64,000 nt of DNA from UBA8437 sp964646205 (GTDB lineage: Bacteria; Planctomycetota; Planctomycetia; Planctomycetales; Planctomycetaceae): assembly GCA_964646205.1 (NCBI GenBank), contig CAZYAZ010000005.1, forward strand, positions 1-64,000, given 5' to 3'. Below the pieces are notes generated by a model. The model saw only the letters and a program-made list of their open reading frames with translations, did no database searches and was not told the DNA's origin. A program made the position numbers and the translations under genes. Below are positions 1-9,764 of the stretch, piece by piece; position 1 is the first letter of the stretch; each line of letters opens with the position of its first letter.

Positions 1-863
1 TGTCGTATCGATCCACGGGCGAGTTGGCCAGTTTTCGCATCAATCCGGCCAATGGGAAATTGACACCGCTGAGCGTCGTGGTGGGAGGTGAAGACCCGGC
101 GTTCATGCAGCCGGATTCAACGGGACGATTCCTGATCTCGGCCTATTACGTTTCGGACAAGGTGACCGTTCATGCCGTCGATGAGCAGGGACGAATTTCC
201 GAAAAGCCGTTGCAGACAATTCCCACGGCGGACAAGGCTCACGGGGTGGCAATCGATTCGAAGGACCGGTTTGTCTTCGTGCCGCATACGGGTGGCAATC
301 GCATCCACCAGTTCACCTTCGATCGGGAACGTGGGCGGTTGCGGGCTCTGGATCCACCGTTTGTGGCTCGACCTCCGGGTGAGCATCCTCGTCACATCGT
401 GATGCACCCCAGCGATCGATGGGCATACACCAGCAACGAGGCGGGTGATTCCCTGGGAGTTTACGCCGTTGATGGTCGCTCGGGAAAACTGAAGCCGTTG
501 CAGACGCTCAGCAGTCTGCCCAAGGGGTTTGATGGGGCGAAGAACGCGACGGCACGTTGCGAGATCACGCCGGATGGTCAGTTTGTCTATGTCGCGAATC
601 GTGGACACCAGAGCATCGCCTGTTACTCGGTCAATCCCAGGACCGGCCGGGCCACGTCGCTGGGCCAGGTGCCAACCGAGAAGACTCCCCGGTCGTTCAC
701 GATCGATCCCACCGGTCGATACCTGTACGCTGCCGGCGAATCGAGCGGTCGGATCGCGTCGTTCCGAATCCTGGATGATGGGTTGCTGGAGCGATTTGCC
801 ACCGACAATGCCGGGCCGGTGGCCTGGTGGGTGATTGCCGTGGACACACCTCTTGGGAAGTGA
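1..863 (+). CDS. Lactonase-type seven-bladed beta-propeller protein, 5' truncated by window edge
   Basis: The reading frame is open from the first bases of the window (first full codon at base 3), so the gene begins upstream; the TTG at base 24 is not the true start. The visible ~287 residues show repeated propeller blades of the 6-phosphogluconolactonase/YkgB (lactonase_7-bladed) type: STGELASFRINPANGKL, GRFLISAYYVSDKVTVHAVD, DRFVFVPHTGGNRIHQFTFD, RWAYTSNEAGDSLGVYAVD, QFVYVANRGHQSIACYSVN and RYLYAAGESSGRIASFRI. In the family these proteins hydrolyse 6-phosphogluconolactone or similar lactones, but many planctomycete members are exported and of unknown substrate. The N-terminus is not visible, so localisation cannot be judged. 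It ends 20 nt before the convergent DUF1501 gene. Family assignment is firm; substrate is unknown. Confidence 0.85.
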   Translation, partial: SYRSTGELASFRINPANGKLTPLSVVVGGEDPAFMQPDSTGRFLISAYYVSDKVTVHAVDEQGRISEKPLQTIPTADKAHGVAIDSKDRFVFVPHTGGNRIHQFTFDRERGRLRALDPPFVARPPGEHPRHIVMHPSDRWAYTSNEAGDSLGVYAVDGRSGKLKPLQTLSSLPKGFDGAKNATARCEITPDGQFVYVANRGHQSIACYSVNPRTGRATSLGQVPTEKTPRSFTIDPTGRYLYAAGESSGRIASFRILDDGLLERFATDNAGPVAWWVIAVDTPLGK

Positions 864-883
864 ACAGTCCGGCCAACTCGCCG

Positions 884-2356
884 TCACTCGAACAACGCGG
901 TCAGGGCTTGCCCATTTTCGACCAGTGGTGTGGGGCGGTCCTGGGCATCGGGGATGCGGGTGTCAGGCGCAATGCCCAGCGAGTGGTAGACGGTGGCCGC
1001 CAGGTCGGCGGGAGTGACGGGCAAATCGGCGGGATACGCCGAGTGCTTGTCGGAGGCGCCGTGGATCAAGCCGCCACGGACGCCCGCTCCGGCCAGTAGC
1101 ATCGGGAAACAGTACGACCAGTGGTCGCGGCCGTCCTGGGAACCCCTGTTTTCAAATTTCGGAGTGCGTCCCATTTCTCCACCGGTCATGACGAGGACCT
1201 CGTCCAGAAGTCCGGTGTTGCCCATGTCGTCGAGCAGGGCCGAGAGTCCCACGTCGAGGCCGGGGAGCAGGTGGTCGCGATTGATGCGGGTGAGTTCGCG
1301 GTGGCTGTCCCAGCTTGTCGTGTCGTCGCCCCGGACGGTCATGTCCCAGCCCACCGTGACAAAGCGGGCTCCGTTTTCGATAAGTCGGCGAGCTATCACC
1401 AGGGACTGTCCGAAGAGGTTGCGGCCATAGGTGTCACGGAGACGGTCGGGTTCCTCGCGGATGTCGAAGGCCCGGGCGATGTCGCTGGATTGCATCAGGC
1501 TGAGGGCCTGTTGTTGCTGTGCGGTGTATGCACGAGTGGCCGGGGACGTGTCGATAGCCCGGCGTCGGATCTCCAGTTGTTCGAGCAGCCGTTGTCGTGT
1601 GTTGAGTCGGTCGAGTGTGATGCCGGGGAGTGGGTCAAGGCCGGTGAGGCGGAAGTCCAGTTCCTGGTCGGTGCAGTCTCGAAAAAACGGGTTGTCGAGT
1701 GCATGTTTCTTGGGGATGGCCGTCGCCATCGGGTCATAGGCCTTGCCGAGCCAGCCGGCGTATTGGCCGAGAATGTCATACCCGGCGTAGTGGCCCAGTC
1801 GCTGGGGCAGGTAGACATAGGGGGGGAAAGACAATTGGCCGGTCGGTGAAGCCTTGTGGTCGAGATAGGAGACGACCGAACCGAAGGCGGGCCAGTCGAC
1901 GTTGGTGGCGGCCACGCCGGCGGATCCCCGGTTGGCTGGAGGGACCGTGCGACCTGTTTGGATGAAGTGCGTGCCGTTGTGATCGTTTTGTGGATGAGTG
2001 ACGGTGCGAATGGTCGCGTACCGGTTGCTGCGAGCCGCCAGTCGTGGCAGGTGTTCACAGATTCTCAACCCGGGGGTGGCCGCATCGATCACTTCGAATG
2101 GTCCACGGTACGCCCGGGGAATATCCGGTTTCATGTCGAAAGTTTCGAGTTGGCTTGGCCCACCGTATAGAAATACGAAGAGAACAGCCTTGGCCTTCCC
2201 GTCGGTCCGTTGGCCGTCTCCAGTTGAGACAACCGATTCTGCGGCGCGAGCCATCGCCGCGTGCGCCCCGAAAACCGAACCGCCGCCAATTTGCAACCAG
2301 CGGCGTCGGTCGAGACCCTGGCAGGTGGTGTCGGAATTGCCGAGGACGGTGATCAT
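884..2356 (-). CDS. DUF1501 family exported protein
   Basis: A 490-residue protein with a twin-arginine-like leader (LDRRRWLQIGG near residue 17, then a small hydrophobic stretch), followed by the typical DUF1501 core: FLYGGPSQLETFDMKPD, an ICEHLPRLA segment, TIRTVTHPQNDHNGTHFIQTG, and near the C-terminus VMTGGEMGRTPKF, GRDHWSYCFPMLLAGAGVRGG and YHSLGI. DUF1501 is an alkaline phosphatase/sulfatase-superfamily relative found in great numbers in planctomycetes, commonly beside DUF1549/DUF1553 cytochrome-type proteins; its biochemical role is not established. This copy has no DUF1549 partner next to it, lies divergent from the FG-GAP gene at 2551, and is closely similar to the DUF1501 protein at 47035-48492. 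The ATG at 2356 puts the Tat motif at a normal distance from the start. Confidence 0.92.
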   Translation of the reverse strand: MITVLGNSDTTCQGLDRRRWLQIGGGSVFGAHAAMARAAESVVSTGDGQRTDGKAKAVLFVFLYGGPSQLETFDMKPDIPRAYRGPFEVIDAATPGLRICEHLPRLAARSNRYATIRTVTHPQNDHNGTHFIQTGRTVPPANRGSAGVAATNVDWPAFGSVVSYLDHKASPTGQLSFPPYVYLPQRLGHYAGYDILGQYAGWLGKAYDPMATAIPKKHALDNPFFRDCTDQELDFRLTGLDPLPGITLDRLNTRQRLLEQLEIRRRAIDTSPATRAYTAQQQQALSLMQSSDIARAFDIREEPDRLRDTYGRNLFGQSLVIARRLIENGARFVTVGWDMTVRGDDTTSWDSHRELTRINRDHLLPGLDVGLSALLDDMGNTGLLDEVLVMTGGEMGRTPKFENRGSQDGRDHWSYCFPMLLAGAGVRGGLIHGASDKHSAYPADLPVTPADLAATVYHSLGIAPDTRIPDAQDRPTPLVENGQALTALFE

Positions 2357-2550
2357 TGTTGGGCAGTGAAAAAAGGGGGGCCTGGGTCGGCGGTTAAGTT
2401 TGCAGTGCGAGGCTAGTTTACCCTTGGGTGATCACTAAAGGCCAGTTTTCTGGACATGCATCGGCCGTCGTGGACGGCAAGAGGTGTTTGCGAGCAGCCG
2501 GAGACGTAGACTGGGACTCGTCTGGGCTTGAGAAATCAGAAGGTAGAGCA

Positions 2551-5367
2551 ATGCAAGCTGTCCGGCGTGACGTTTGGAGAATCTGTGGACAATTGTTTGT
2601 CGTCATCGGGGTTTTGATGGGGATAGCCGAGTGTCGGGGAGATGGCCCGATGCAGATGGTTGATGAAACCTTTGACCAGTTTTCGGCAGGACGTCTTGGT
2701 GGTGGCGGCGCCAATCTGTATGTGGCACGTGATGGGACGGTGCGGACGATCAACCGCTTCGACATCAACGGTGATGGGCACCTGGACCTCGTGTTCAACT
2801 GCACACACGATACCTACCAGATGCTGCCGGCCACCGTCGGTACGGTCGGGGAAAATTCGGCCGCAAGCCGGGAATTGCCGGTCGAAGGCTCTCAGCGGGC
2901 GGTGCTGGGCGACCTCAACAAGGACGGACACCTGGATGTTGTCTTTTGTCCCAACGGGATCGGTGTCCATCATCCTCGTCGTTTCCTGTCGATTGCCTGG
3001 GGCGGTGTCGATGGGTGGTCAGGGAGGCGAATAACCAGTGGGCTGCCGATGCACGCGGCAGCCAGTGTGGAAATTGTCGACTTGAACCATGATCAATGGC
3101 CTGACATTGCGGTGCTCGGGGGCGATCGCTGGCGAATTGGCCAGCCCGCGGGACGGATCGTTCGCGTGTTTCGGGGTGGACGACTCGGTTTCTCGGCGGC
3201 CAACTTCCTGGACCTCGGGGTCGAGCAGGCCGTGGAAACGACCTCAGCGGATTTTGATGGAAATGGAACCGACGACCTTGCGGTGTTGCGAGGCGATGGG
3301 CAGGTGACGGTGTTCTGGTCCGAAACGAAGCGTCAGCGGGTTGTGCTTCCGGCGGCCACAGGGTTGTGCGTGACTGGAGGAGATGTGGATGGCGATCGTC
3401 GACCGGACCTGGTGGTTGGGACATCCGAAGACAAACTGTTTGTGGTCCGTTCCGGTGACAAAAAAACATGGCGTCCGGTGGAGTCCCTCTCGGGCCATGC
3501 CGCTTCACAAGTTGTGGTGGGGCGTGTGGACGGCGATGGTGCACCCGACCTGGTGCTGACCCGCTTCAGTTCCGCACGGGCATCGGGAGGAGAGCAGGCG
3601 GGGGCGGGGCAGGGGGCTCGTGATGCCGTGATCGTGCTCTGGGGGCAAAAACCCGGTGATGCCGGCCCGTTGTTTTCTCGGGGGCGTCAACTGAGATTGG
3701 CGGCACCCGCTGCGGTCGCCTCGGCGATCGGTGACCTGGACGGGGATGGGCAAATGGACCTGGCCGTTGCCGTGCACCAGGGGAAGGGGACCTTCAATGG
3801 CACGTCGCGCGCCTGGCTGGGTGATGGCCGCCGGGGCTTCCGGGAGGTGGCTGGCGGTTTCCGGACATCGGGGACCACTGACGTGGCGATTGCCCCCTCC
3901 GAGACCAAGGGGGGGCGTGGTCGGGTGGTGTTCTGCAACAGTATCGGAGGTCGGTACGACGAGGCAGTTCCCGTCCACGTTTACTGGGGAGGCCGGGAGG
4001 GATTCGATCCGAAGCGGGTCTGGAAGATTCCGTTTCAGGGTGGGTACGAGTCGAGTGCGGCAGATCTGAATGCCGACGGGTTTGTCGATCTCGTGTTGCT
4101 CAACTCCGGACATTCGCACACTGGTGGGGCCGGCGAGGCGGACCTGGGAGCAAACATATTCTGGGGTGGTGAGGATGGGTTTGATCTGAAAAAACGCCGA
4201 TCGGTGATCCACGAGCATTACCTTGGTACAAGCAGCGTGGCTGACCTGGATCGCGACGGGCGGCTGGACCTGGTGTTCGAAGCCTTCTCGCCCGAGGCGC
4301 CAGGCAAGAGTGATCAGTTGTTCGTGTACTACGGCACCTCGATGGGATATGGCTCCGGACGCCGGTTGCAAATCGACAAGCCAGGGTATTCACAGGAGCA
4401 CGTCGTTGCCGATCTCAACGACGACGGTTGGCTGGACATCGCACACGGTTCGCGATCTGAACACACGATTCGCATCCTGTGGGGGCACCGCAAGGGATTC
4501 TCGGCCGATCGGTCTTCGCGATTGAATCTGGCGGGCGTGCTCGGGATGAGTGCCGCGGATCTGGACGGGGACGGCCAGATCGACCTGCTTGCCGGGACGT
4601 ATGCTGACCCGGTGTCGGTTGTTCGAGACATGGGGAGCCGAATCTTCTGGGGAGATCGGCGACGCGGTTTTCGGCAGTCGAATTCCCAGTGGTTGCCCGG
4701 TTTTTCTCCCCTGGGACGAACGGTGGCCGATTTTGATGGCGATGGACATCTCGATATCTTTTCTCCTCAACACAGTGGAGAACTGACTCGCGAAGACCTG
4801 GCGTGCCACATCTATTGGGGGAGCGCGGAGGGATTTCACACTCGACGTCGCTCGACCTTGATTTGTGATTCGGTCAACGATTCTCTTGCCGGCGACTTCA
4901 ACGGTGACGGCCTGATTGATCTCGCGGTCGCGTGTCACACGCGGCACGGAAATCACCGTGCCTTCTCTCGGGTGTTCTACAACGACGGTCACCGCTTCCG
5001 CAGGCCAAGGATGACCCGGTTGCCCACCAATGGGACTCACCTGATGTGGGCGCTGGACATTGGCAACGTGATGGATCGGAGTTATCGCGAGACATTCGAG
5101 TCCCGGGTTTGGGAGTGGAGCGAAACTGTCCGTCGCGGACAGATGCGGGTCAGGGCCGATGTTCCTCGTGGCGGCGGGCTGTCGATGACAGTGCGATCGG
5201 CTGCAAACGCGGAGCGACTGCAAGGGCAGGCCTGGAGGACGGTCCGTGGTAGGAAGTTCGCACTGTTGCCCGGAGATCGTGTTCTGCAGTACCGTGCCAC
5301 ATTCACAAGTGACAACGGCGACCGGTATCCAGTGTTGGACCGGGTCGAGATCAGGATCAAGGATTAG
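2551..5367 (+). CDS. Large exported FG-GAP/VCBS repeat protein
   Basis: A protein of about 938 residues starting at ATG 2551, chosen because it is followed by a signal peptide (basic MQAVRRDVWR, hydrophobic LFVVIGVLMGIA); the frame stays open further upstream, but no better start is seen. The rest is a long series of FG-GAP/VCBS blades with Asp-rich calcium-binding loops, for example DINGDGHLDLVF, DLNKDGHLDVVF, DFDGNGTDDLAVL, DVDGDRRPDLVV, DLDGDGQMDLAVA, DLNADGFVDLVLL, DLDGDGQIDLLAG and DFNGDGLIDLAVA. This is an integrin-alpha-like propeller, probably more than one in tandem, with a C-terminal region of about 100 residues rich in beta strands. Such proteins are surface-exposed or secreted and are thought to bind ligands or glycans. 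It is followed after 12 nt by an oxidoreductase gene and probably leads that operon. Confidence 0.9.
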   Translation: MQAVRRDVWRICGQLFVVIGVLMGIAECRGDGPMQMVDETFDQFSAGRLGGGGANLYVARDGTVRTINRFDINGDGHLDLVFNCTHDTYQMLPATVGTVGENSAASRELPVEGSQRAVLGDLNKDGHLDVVFCPNGIGVHHPRRFLSIAWGGVDGWSGRRITSGLPMHAAASVEIVDLNHDQWPDIAVLGGDRWRIGQPAGRIVRVFRGGRLGFSAANFLDLGVEQAVETTSADFDGNGTDDLAVLRGDGQVTVFWSETKRQRVVLPAATGLCVTGGDVDGDRRPDLVVGTSEDKLFVVRSGDKKTWRPVESLSGHAASQVVVGRVDGDGAPDLVLTRFSSARASGGEQAGAGQGARDAVIVLWGQKPGDAGPLFSRGRQLRLAAPAAVASAIGDLDGDGQMDLAVAVHQGKGTFNGTSRAWLGDGRRGFREVAGGFRTSGTTDVAIAPSETKGGRGRVVFCNSIGGRYDEAVPVHVYWGGREGFDPKRVWKIPFQGGYESSAADLNADGFVDLVLLNSGHSHTGGAGEADLGANIFWGGEDGFDLKKRRSVIHEHYLGTSSVADLDRDGRLDLVFEAFSPEAPGKSDQLFVYYGTSMGYGSGRRLQIDKPGYSQEHVVADLNDDGWLDIAHGSRSEHTIRILWGHRKGFSADRSSRLNLAGVLGMSAADLDGDGQIDLLAGTYADPVSVVRDMGSRIFWGDRRRGFRQSNSQWLPGFSPLGRTVADFDGDGHLDIFSPQHSGELTREDLACHIYWGSAEGFHTRRRSTLICDSVNDSLAGDFNGDGLIDLAVACHTRHGNHRAFSRVFYNDGHRFRRPRMTRLPTNGTHLMWALDIGNVMDRSYRETFESRVWEWSETVRRGQMRVRADVPRGGGLSMTVRSAANAERLQGQAWRTVRGRKFALLPGDRVLQYRATFTSDNGDRYPVLDRVEIRIKD

Positions 5368-5379
5368 GACGGGGCAATC

Positions 5380-6417
5380 ATGGACAGCGTCGGCGTGGGG
5401 GTGATTGGCAGTGGCTTCATGGGAATCACCTACAGTGAATCCGTGGCAAACCACACCGAGGGATGTCACCTTGTGGCGATTGCCGGTGGAAGCCGGGCAC
5501 CGGCATTGGCTCTCGATTACGAGGTGCCGGCCGAGCCCGATGTGGATGCGTTGCTGGCTCGAGACGACGTTGCCGCAGTGGTGCTGGCCACACCAGACCA
5601 GGATCGGCCCGAACTGACTCGCAAGGCCGCGGCTGCCGGAAAGCACGTGTTGGCCGAGAAGCCGATGGCGCCGACGATTGCCGAGTGCGACGAGATGATC
5701 GCAGCCTGCGAAGCGGCCGGCGTGAACCTCGCCGTGGTCAAGACCGAGCGGTATCGCAAGATCACGATGAAGGCCAAAGCGTTGATAGACGACGGGGTGA
5801 TCGGCCCGATCCAGATGATGAGGACCGTCTCGGCATTTCCCTTGCCAACCACGCGTGAACTGTTTGACGACCGGCAGTGGATGTTTGACTCCGCCGGCGG
5901 CGGGCTCTTCATGGGCATGGCATCACACAACACCGATTTTTTGAGGTGGCTGACCGGCCGGGAAGTGGTCAGCGTTTACGCCCAGTCGACCACGTTCAGC
6001 GATCTTGCGGCCCCCAACCTGTCGGTAATGGCCCAGATCTGTTTCGAGGACGGCATCCAGGCTCACATGTGGATTACCGCCGAGTTGCCGGCTCCGAGCC
6101 TGCCGGCCAGCGAAGTGCGGTTCCAGGTCTTTGGCCGGGATGCGATGTTTGACCTGGAGAACTTCGAGTTCCTGGATCTTGGCAAAGGTGAATCGTGGGA
6201 ACGGATCTACGAACCCGAACGATTCGATTATCTCAAGGAGCCAAAGTCGCCGATCCGGTTGTTTCCCCATGCGGGAGTGATCCAGGACTTCGTCGACAGC
6301 ATCCGGGAACAACGCCCACCTCATGTTGGTGGCCTCGAAGGCCGTAAGGCGGTCGAGATCTGTGAAGCATGCTTGCGATCAGCCCAGTCGGGGCAGGTTG
6401 TCTCGCTGCCCCTGTGA
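5380..6417 (+). CDS. Gfo/Idh/MocA family NAD(P)-dependent oxidoreductase (cytoplasmic)
   Basis: A 345-residue protein with an N-terminal Rossmann fold (GVGVIGSGFMG, residues 5-15), the family's AEKPMAPT motif (E93-K94-P95, the catalytic lysine) and a C-terminal alpha/beta dimerisation domain (GGGLFMGMASHNTDFLRWLTG). Family members oxidise or reduce sugars, inositols or related polyols using NAD(P). Unlike the other three family members in this window it has no Tat leader, so it is predicted cytoplasmic and likely to act on a substrate imported by the MFS transporter that starts 27 nt downstream (inference). Translation likely starts at ATG 5380, 12 nt after the FG-GAP gene. Specific substrate cannot be read from the sequence. 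Confidence 0.9.
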   Translation: MDSVGVGVIGSGFMGITYSESVANHTEGCHLVAIAGGSRAPALALDYEVPAEPDVDALLARDDVAAVVLATPDQDRPELTRKAAAAGKHVLAEKPMAPTIAECDEMIAACEAAGVNLAVVKTERYRKITMKAKALIDDGVIGPIQMMRTVSAFPLPTTRELFDDRQWMFDSAGGGLFMGMASHNTDFLRWLTGREVVSVYAQSTTFSDLAAPNLSVMAQICFEDGIQAHMWITAELPAPSLPASEVRFQVFGRDAMFDLENFEFLDLGKGESWERIYEPERFDYLKEPKSPIRLFPHAGVIQDFVDSIREQRPPHVGGLEGRKAVEICEACLRSAQSGQVVSLPL

Positions 6418-6444
6418 TTCTCGAACCGATAAGACAGTGAATCG

Positions 6445-7926
6445 ATGGACGAACCAGCGAACGAACCGGTCGAGAATGAAGCAGGGCATTGCCCGCTTGC
6501 CGAATCGGTCCAGTTGAGGAACCTGGTCCTTTTTGCCCTCTGTACCGGGATGCAGTACCTGGCCGCTCCGGTTCTTTACGTCGGGATCACACAGGCGTCT
6601 TTGTGTGAGAAATTGGGTGCCGACGCCCGCGTGGCCAACCTGCCGGCGACTCTGTACTTCGCATTCACGGCGATGCCGGTGCTATTGGCATGGCTGTCAC
6701 CGGGAATTGGTTCTCTGCGTCGCAACCTGAGCGCGTGTTATGCTTCGACGGCGACCATGCTGGTTGTCACGGCAGTCGTGTTGTCGATGCCGGTTTCGGA
6801 TTCGATCAAGATTGGGGTCGTGATCTTCCAGGGAGCTGTTTCCGGAGCGGCCGGGCCAACGGCGATTGCACTGCTCTGGGAAATGATCGGACGCGGGTCC
6901 GACGGGAAGAGGCGAGGGCTGGCATTGGGATTGGCATTTGGTGCCGGTCCAGTGTTGGCGGTCATCGGGTCGTACGTTCAGACGCTGTTGCTGGGGGGAA
7001 CGTTCTTTGGTCTTGAATACCAGAGTTCCGGGAACCTGGATGGATTTGTCATGCTGTTTGCTTGTGGTGGGCCGGTGATGCTCGTCGCGGCGGTGCTTGC
7101 GTGGTACTTCAAGCTGCCCCCTGTCGAACTCGAACCGGTCCGCGAACCGATTGATAGAGTGGTGGGCTTGTTGGTGGGTTTGCCCTTGATGGTGGTGTCT
7201 ATTGGCCTGGTCCAGTCCGGTGAATTCCTGGAGACCCCGGTCTACAAGTACGGTGGATATGCTGCCGCGGCCCTGTCGGCGGCAGCGTTCCTGTATCACT
7301 TCCGTCCAATACTGACCCAGCGAGTTTTATTGTTGGCAACGGTGGTGACCGTGTTGGTGTATTCTGGCAACACGATCCCCTCGAACATGAACCTGTACAC
7401 GCCCGAGGTCCTCGGAGAGGAACCGGCGAAGTTCGCTGGTATGCAGAACGCGCTGCGATTCGGCTTCAAGGTCCTTGCCGGTGCCGTTCTTGGCTGGTTG
7501 CTGACTCGTTCACACCCTCGGCAGGGACTGGTGGCGACGGCAATCATTTTCCTGTTGGCCCAGGTCTGGGCGATCTTCGCCACGGGAACCGCCTACCTTG
7601 TGGCTTTCGGCCTGTATGGGGCCGGTGAATTGATCGGTGTCTATGCACCCAACTACATTCTTTCGGCATCACGCCCGGGTGACATTCGACGAAACATGGC
7701 CTTCGTGACGTTGCTGATGGTTCCGGCGGCACCGACGGGGTACCTGTTCGGATCGATTGCCGAGTCGGTCAAAGAAGCCGGGTGGCAGGTGGGAGAAATG
7801 ACGAGCGCGGCACTGGGGTTCCGGGCCAGTTTTGCCGTTTGCGCTGCATTGATCCTGTTGGGAATCATCGTGGCGGTGGTGGCATTGCCTCGACAGCCCG
7901 AGGTCGTCGGCGACCAGGGCGACTAG
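6445..7926 (+). CDS. MFS-type transporter
   Basis: A 493-residue polytopic membrane protein with roughly 12-14 hydrophobic segments spread along its length, for example around residues 26-50, 65-85, 125-150, 155-180, 195-220, 230-255 and a strongly hydrophobic last segment (AALILLGIIVAVVAL). The pattern (two halves, basic loop SLRRN after the second segment, GKRRG loop in the middle of the first half) fits the major facilitator superfamily. Members move small solutes with protons or other ions across the inner membrane. It follows the cytoplasmic oxidoreductase with 27 nt between them and likely imports that enzyme's substrate (inference). Its stop overlaps the stop of the convergent gamma-glutamyltransferase gene: both genes end within the CTAG at 7923-7926. 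Confidence 0.82.
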   Translation: MDEPANEPVENEAGHCPLAESVQLRNLVLFALCTGMQYLAAPVLYVGITQASLCEKLGADARVANLPATLYFAFTAMPVLLAWLSPGIGSLRRNLSACYASTATMLVVTAVVLSMPVSDSIKIGVVIFQGAVSGAAGPTAIALLWEMIGRGSDGKRRGLALGLAFGAGPVLAVIGSYVQTLLLGGTFFGLEYQSSGNLDGFVMLFACGGPVMLVAAVLAWYFKLPPVELEPVREPIDRVVGLLVGLPLMVVSIGLVQSGEFLETPVYKYGGYAAAALSAAAFLYHFRPILTQRVLLLATVVTVLVYSGNTIPSNMNLYTPEVLGEEPAKFAGMQNALRFGFKVLAGAVLGWLLTRSHPRQGLVATAIIFLLAQVWAIFATGTAYLVAFGLYGAGELIGVYAPNYILSASRPGDIRRNMAFVTLLMVPAAPTGYLFGSIAESVKEAGWQVGEMTSAALGFRASFAVCAALILLGIIVAVVALPRQPEVVGDQGD

Positions 7927-9668
7927 AAGCCGGCGGCCAGGCCGTTTCGGCGCCAGTCGGCGACACCGTGCAGCCGACCGCTGTCGGGATCAATCGCGAT
8001 CGAGTGAGCGTCCCCCTGGTAGCTGCGTCGAGAGCGTCTCGAGACCCGGTGGCCCATCGACTGGAGCGTCTTGACGGCATCAGGGGAGAGCCTGTCGCTG
8101 TGGGTCTCGATGATCAGCCTGTCGGGTAGCCACTGGTGGTGAATTCTCGGAGCCCGCATTGCCGTTGGCAGGTCCTCACCGAATTCGACCACGGCCAGCA
8201 CCATTTGCAGGGCGGTGTTGATGATGGTCCGGCCGCCGGGGCTGCCGGTGACCAGCACCGGATGGCCGTCGCGGGCCACGATGGTGGGAGATTGCGAGCT
8301 GAGCATCCGTTTGCCGGGGCGAATGCGGTTCGGCGTGGTGCCAATGCGTCCGGCTCGGTCGGTGTGTTCGGGAAACCAGTTGAAGTCACCCATTTCATTG
8401 TTGAGCACAAATCCGGCACCGCGGACGACGATTCTTGCTCCCCAACTGCCTTCGAGGGTGGTGGTGTTCGAGACGGCCATGCCACGGGAGTCGACAACGG
8501 AGAAGTGGGTCGTCTGGGGCGATTCGTCGGCGATGCGGATTTCGGGAGCGAGCTGTTCGCTGGGCGTCGCCTTGTCGATCGAGATTCCGGCCGCCAGTGT
8601 TTTGGCATAGTCCTTGGTGACGAGGTGGCCGGGAATGTCGACAAAGTCTGCGTCGCCAAGGTGACGGGCCCTGTCACAGAAGGCCCGTTTCATGGTCTCG
8701 GCCACGAGGTGAAGGTTTCGAGCCGAATAGCGTGGGTGGGCACGCAGGTCGAGTTGTTCGAGGACATTGAGCATCTGGACGACGCACGTGCCACCGGAAC
8801 TGGGCGGAGGTGCTCCGTAGACGTCATGGCCACGGAAGGTGCCGTGTACAGCCGGCCGGACGCGGGCACGGTAGTCGTCCAGATCGCGGCGGTTGACCAG
8901 CCCACCGCCGCGGAGCATTTCTGCCTCGATCAGTTTCGCGACCCGTCCATCGTAGAAACCGTCGTCTTTCTTGTCGGCGATTCGTTTGAGCGTGCGAGCC
9001 AGGTCGGGGAGCACCAGTCGGTCGCCCTCCTGCCACTGTGTCCCGTCGGGTTTGCCGTACACGCGGATCAGTTCCTGGTGATGTGGCCCTTCCCGCACGC
9101 TCCTGTATCCGAGTACCCGGTTGATGGACCGGGCGAGAGCCGCATCGACTTCAAAACCGTCCCGGGCAAGAAGGATGGACGGTGCGAGCAGACGCTTCCA
9201 TTTTGCAGAGCCGTGCCGACGGTGAGCGGTCACCATGCCGTGGACGGTGCCGGGGACTCCGACAATCTTGTGGGTGTGTCGGCCGTCATCGGGGCGGAAC
9301 ATCGTTTCGGTGGATCGGCGTGGAGCAACCTCCCTGTAGTCGATGCAGACGACCTTGCGCCCGGGGTGGGACGGCCCAGGATGGACCATCATGAATCCGC
9401 CTCCACCGATATTGCCCGCCTCGGGCCATGTGACGGCCAGGGCAAATTCCACGGCGATCGCCGCGTCGACGGCGTTTCCGCCCTGGCGAAGTATCTCGAG
9501 TCCGACTCGCGTGGCCGGCGGACTGACCGTGACGACCATGCCCTGTTGTCCCGTCGCCTGTGAGAGCCGGGACTGGCCTTCGGCGGCAAGCGGTAGCAGC
9601 GTCAGGATGGCGACTGCGACGATTGTCGGAAAACGGAGAATGCAGGAGAAGTGCCTGTGGCCGAACAT
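7923..9668 (-). CDS. ggt: Gamma-glutamyltransferase / glutathione hydrolase
   Basis: About 581 residues from ATG 9668, matching the usual ~580 of periplasmic GGT; upstream in-frame starts up to 9725 would lengthen the leader. A hydrophobic export signal (about residues 10-30) ends before QSRLSQATGQQGMVVTVSPPAT. Core motifs are present: GGNAVDAAIAVEFAL, GGGGFMMVH, GVPGTVHGM, and the autoprocessing site QTTHFSVVDSRGMAVSNTTT, where the first Thr of TTH (about residue 386) becomes the N-terminal nucleophile of the small subunit after self-cleavage; GSPGGRTI follows. The enzyme cleaves or transfers the gamma-glutamyl group of glutathione and gamma-glutamyl peptides in the periplasm. It stands alone between an MFS gene and the propeller genes, convergent with the former and divergent from the latter. 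Confidence 0.95.
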   Translation of the reverse strand: MFGHRHFSCILRFPTIVAVAILTLLPLAAEGQSRLSQATGQQGMVVTVSPPATRVGLEILRQGGNAVDAAIAVEFALAVTWPEAGNIGGGGFMMVHPGPSHPGRKVVCIDYREVAPRRSTETMFRPDDGRHTHKIVGVPGTVHGMVTAHRRHGSAKWKRLLAPSILLARDGFEVDAALARSINRVLGYRSVREGPHHQELIRVYGKPDGTQWQEGDRLVLPDLARTLKRIADKKDDGFYDGRVAKLIEAEMLRGGGLVNRRDLDDYRARVRPAVHGTFRGHDVYGAPPPSSGGTCVVQMLNVLEQLDLRAHPRYSARNLHLVAETMKRAFCDRARHLGDADFVDIPGHLVTKDYAKTLAAGISIDKATPSEQLAPEIRIADESPQTTHFSVVDSRGMAVSNTTTLEGSWGARIVVRGAGFVLNNEMGDFNWFPEHTDRAGRIGTTPNRIRPGKRMLSSQSPTIVARDGHPVLVTGSPGGRTIINTALQMVLAVVEFGEDLPTAMRAPRIHHQWLPDRLIIETHSDRLSPDAVKTLQSMGHRVSRRSRRSYQGDAHSIAIDPDSGRLHGVADWRRNGLAAGF

Positions 9669-9698
9669 GATCAACTTGTTCCCGTGGAGTGTGGCGGT

Positions 9699-9730
9699 TC
9701 GCTGCATGTTACCCGCACATCTCATACAAT
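9699..9730 (+). promoter_or_regulatory. Possible sigma70-type promoter for the propeller gene at 9765
   Basis: A TACAAT hexamer at 9725-9730 matches five of six bases of the -10 consensus and lies 34 nt before the ATG at 9765, in the short AT-richer gap between ggt and the propeller gene. The -35 region (TTCGCT at 9699, spacing 20) is poor, so only the -10 is persuasive. A ribosome site AGGGAG at 9751 precedes the ATG. Confidence 0.3.
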
Positions 9731-9764
9731 TTTTAATGAATTGCCTTACCAGGGAGCTTTTGAC

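Noticed and set aside
4390..5646. Long minus-strand open frame (about 418 codons) across the FG-GAP and oxidoreductase genes
   Set aside because: It spans the junction of two well-supported plus-strand genes and its translation has no domain-like pattern; it is an antisense shadow caused by high GC at third positions.
8136..9563. Plus-strand open frame of about 475 codons opposite ggt
   Set aside because: The minus-strand gamma-glutamyltransferase has all family motifs over the same region; the plus frame is antisense shadow.
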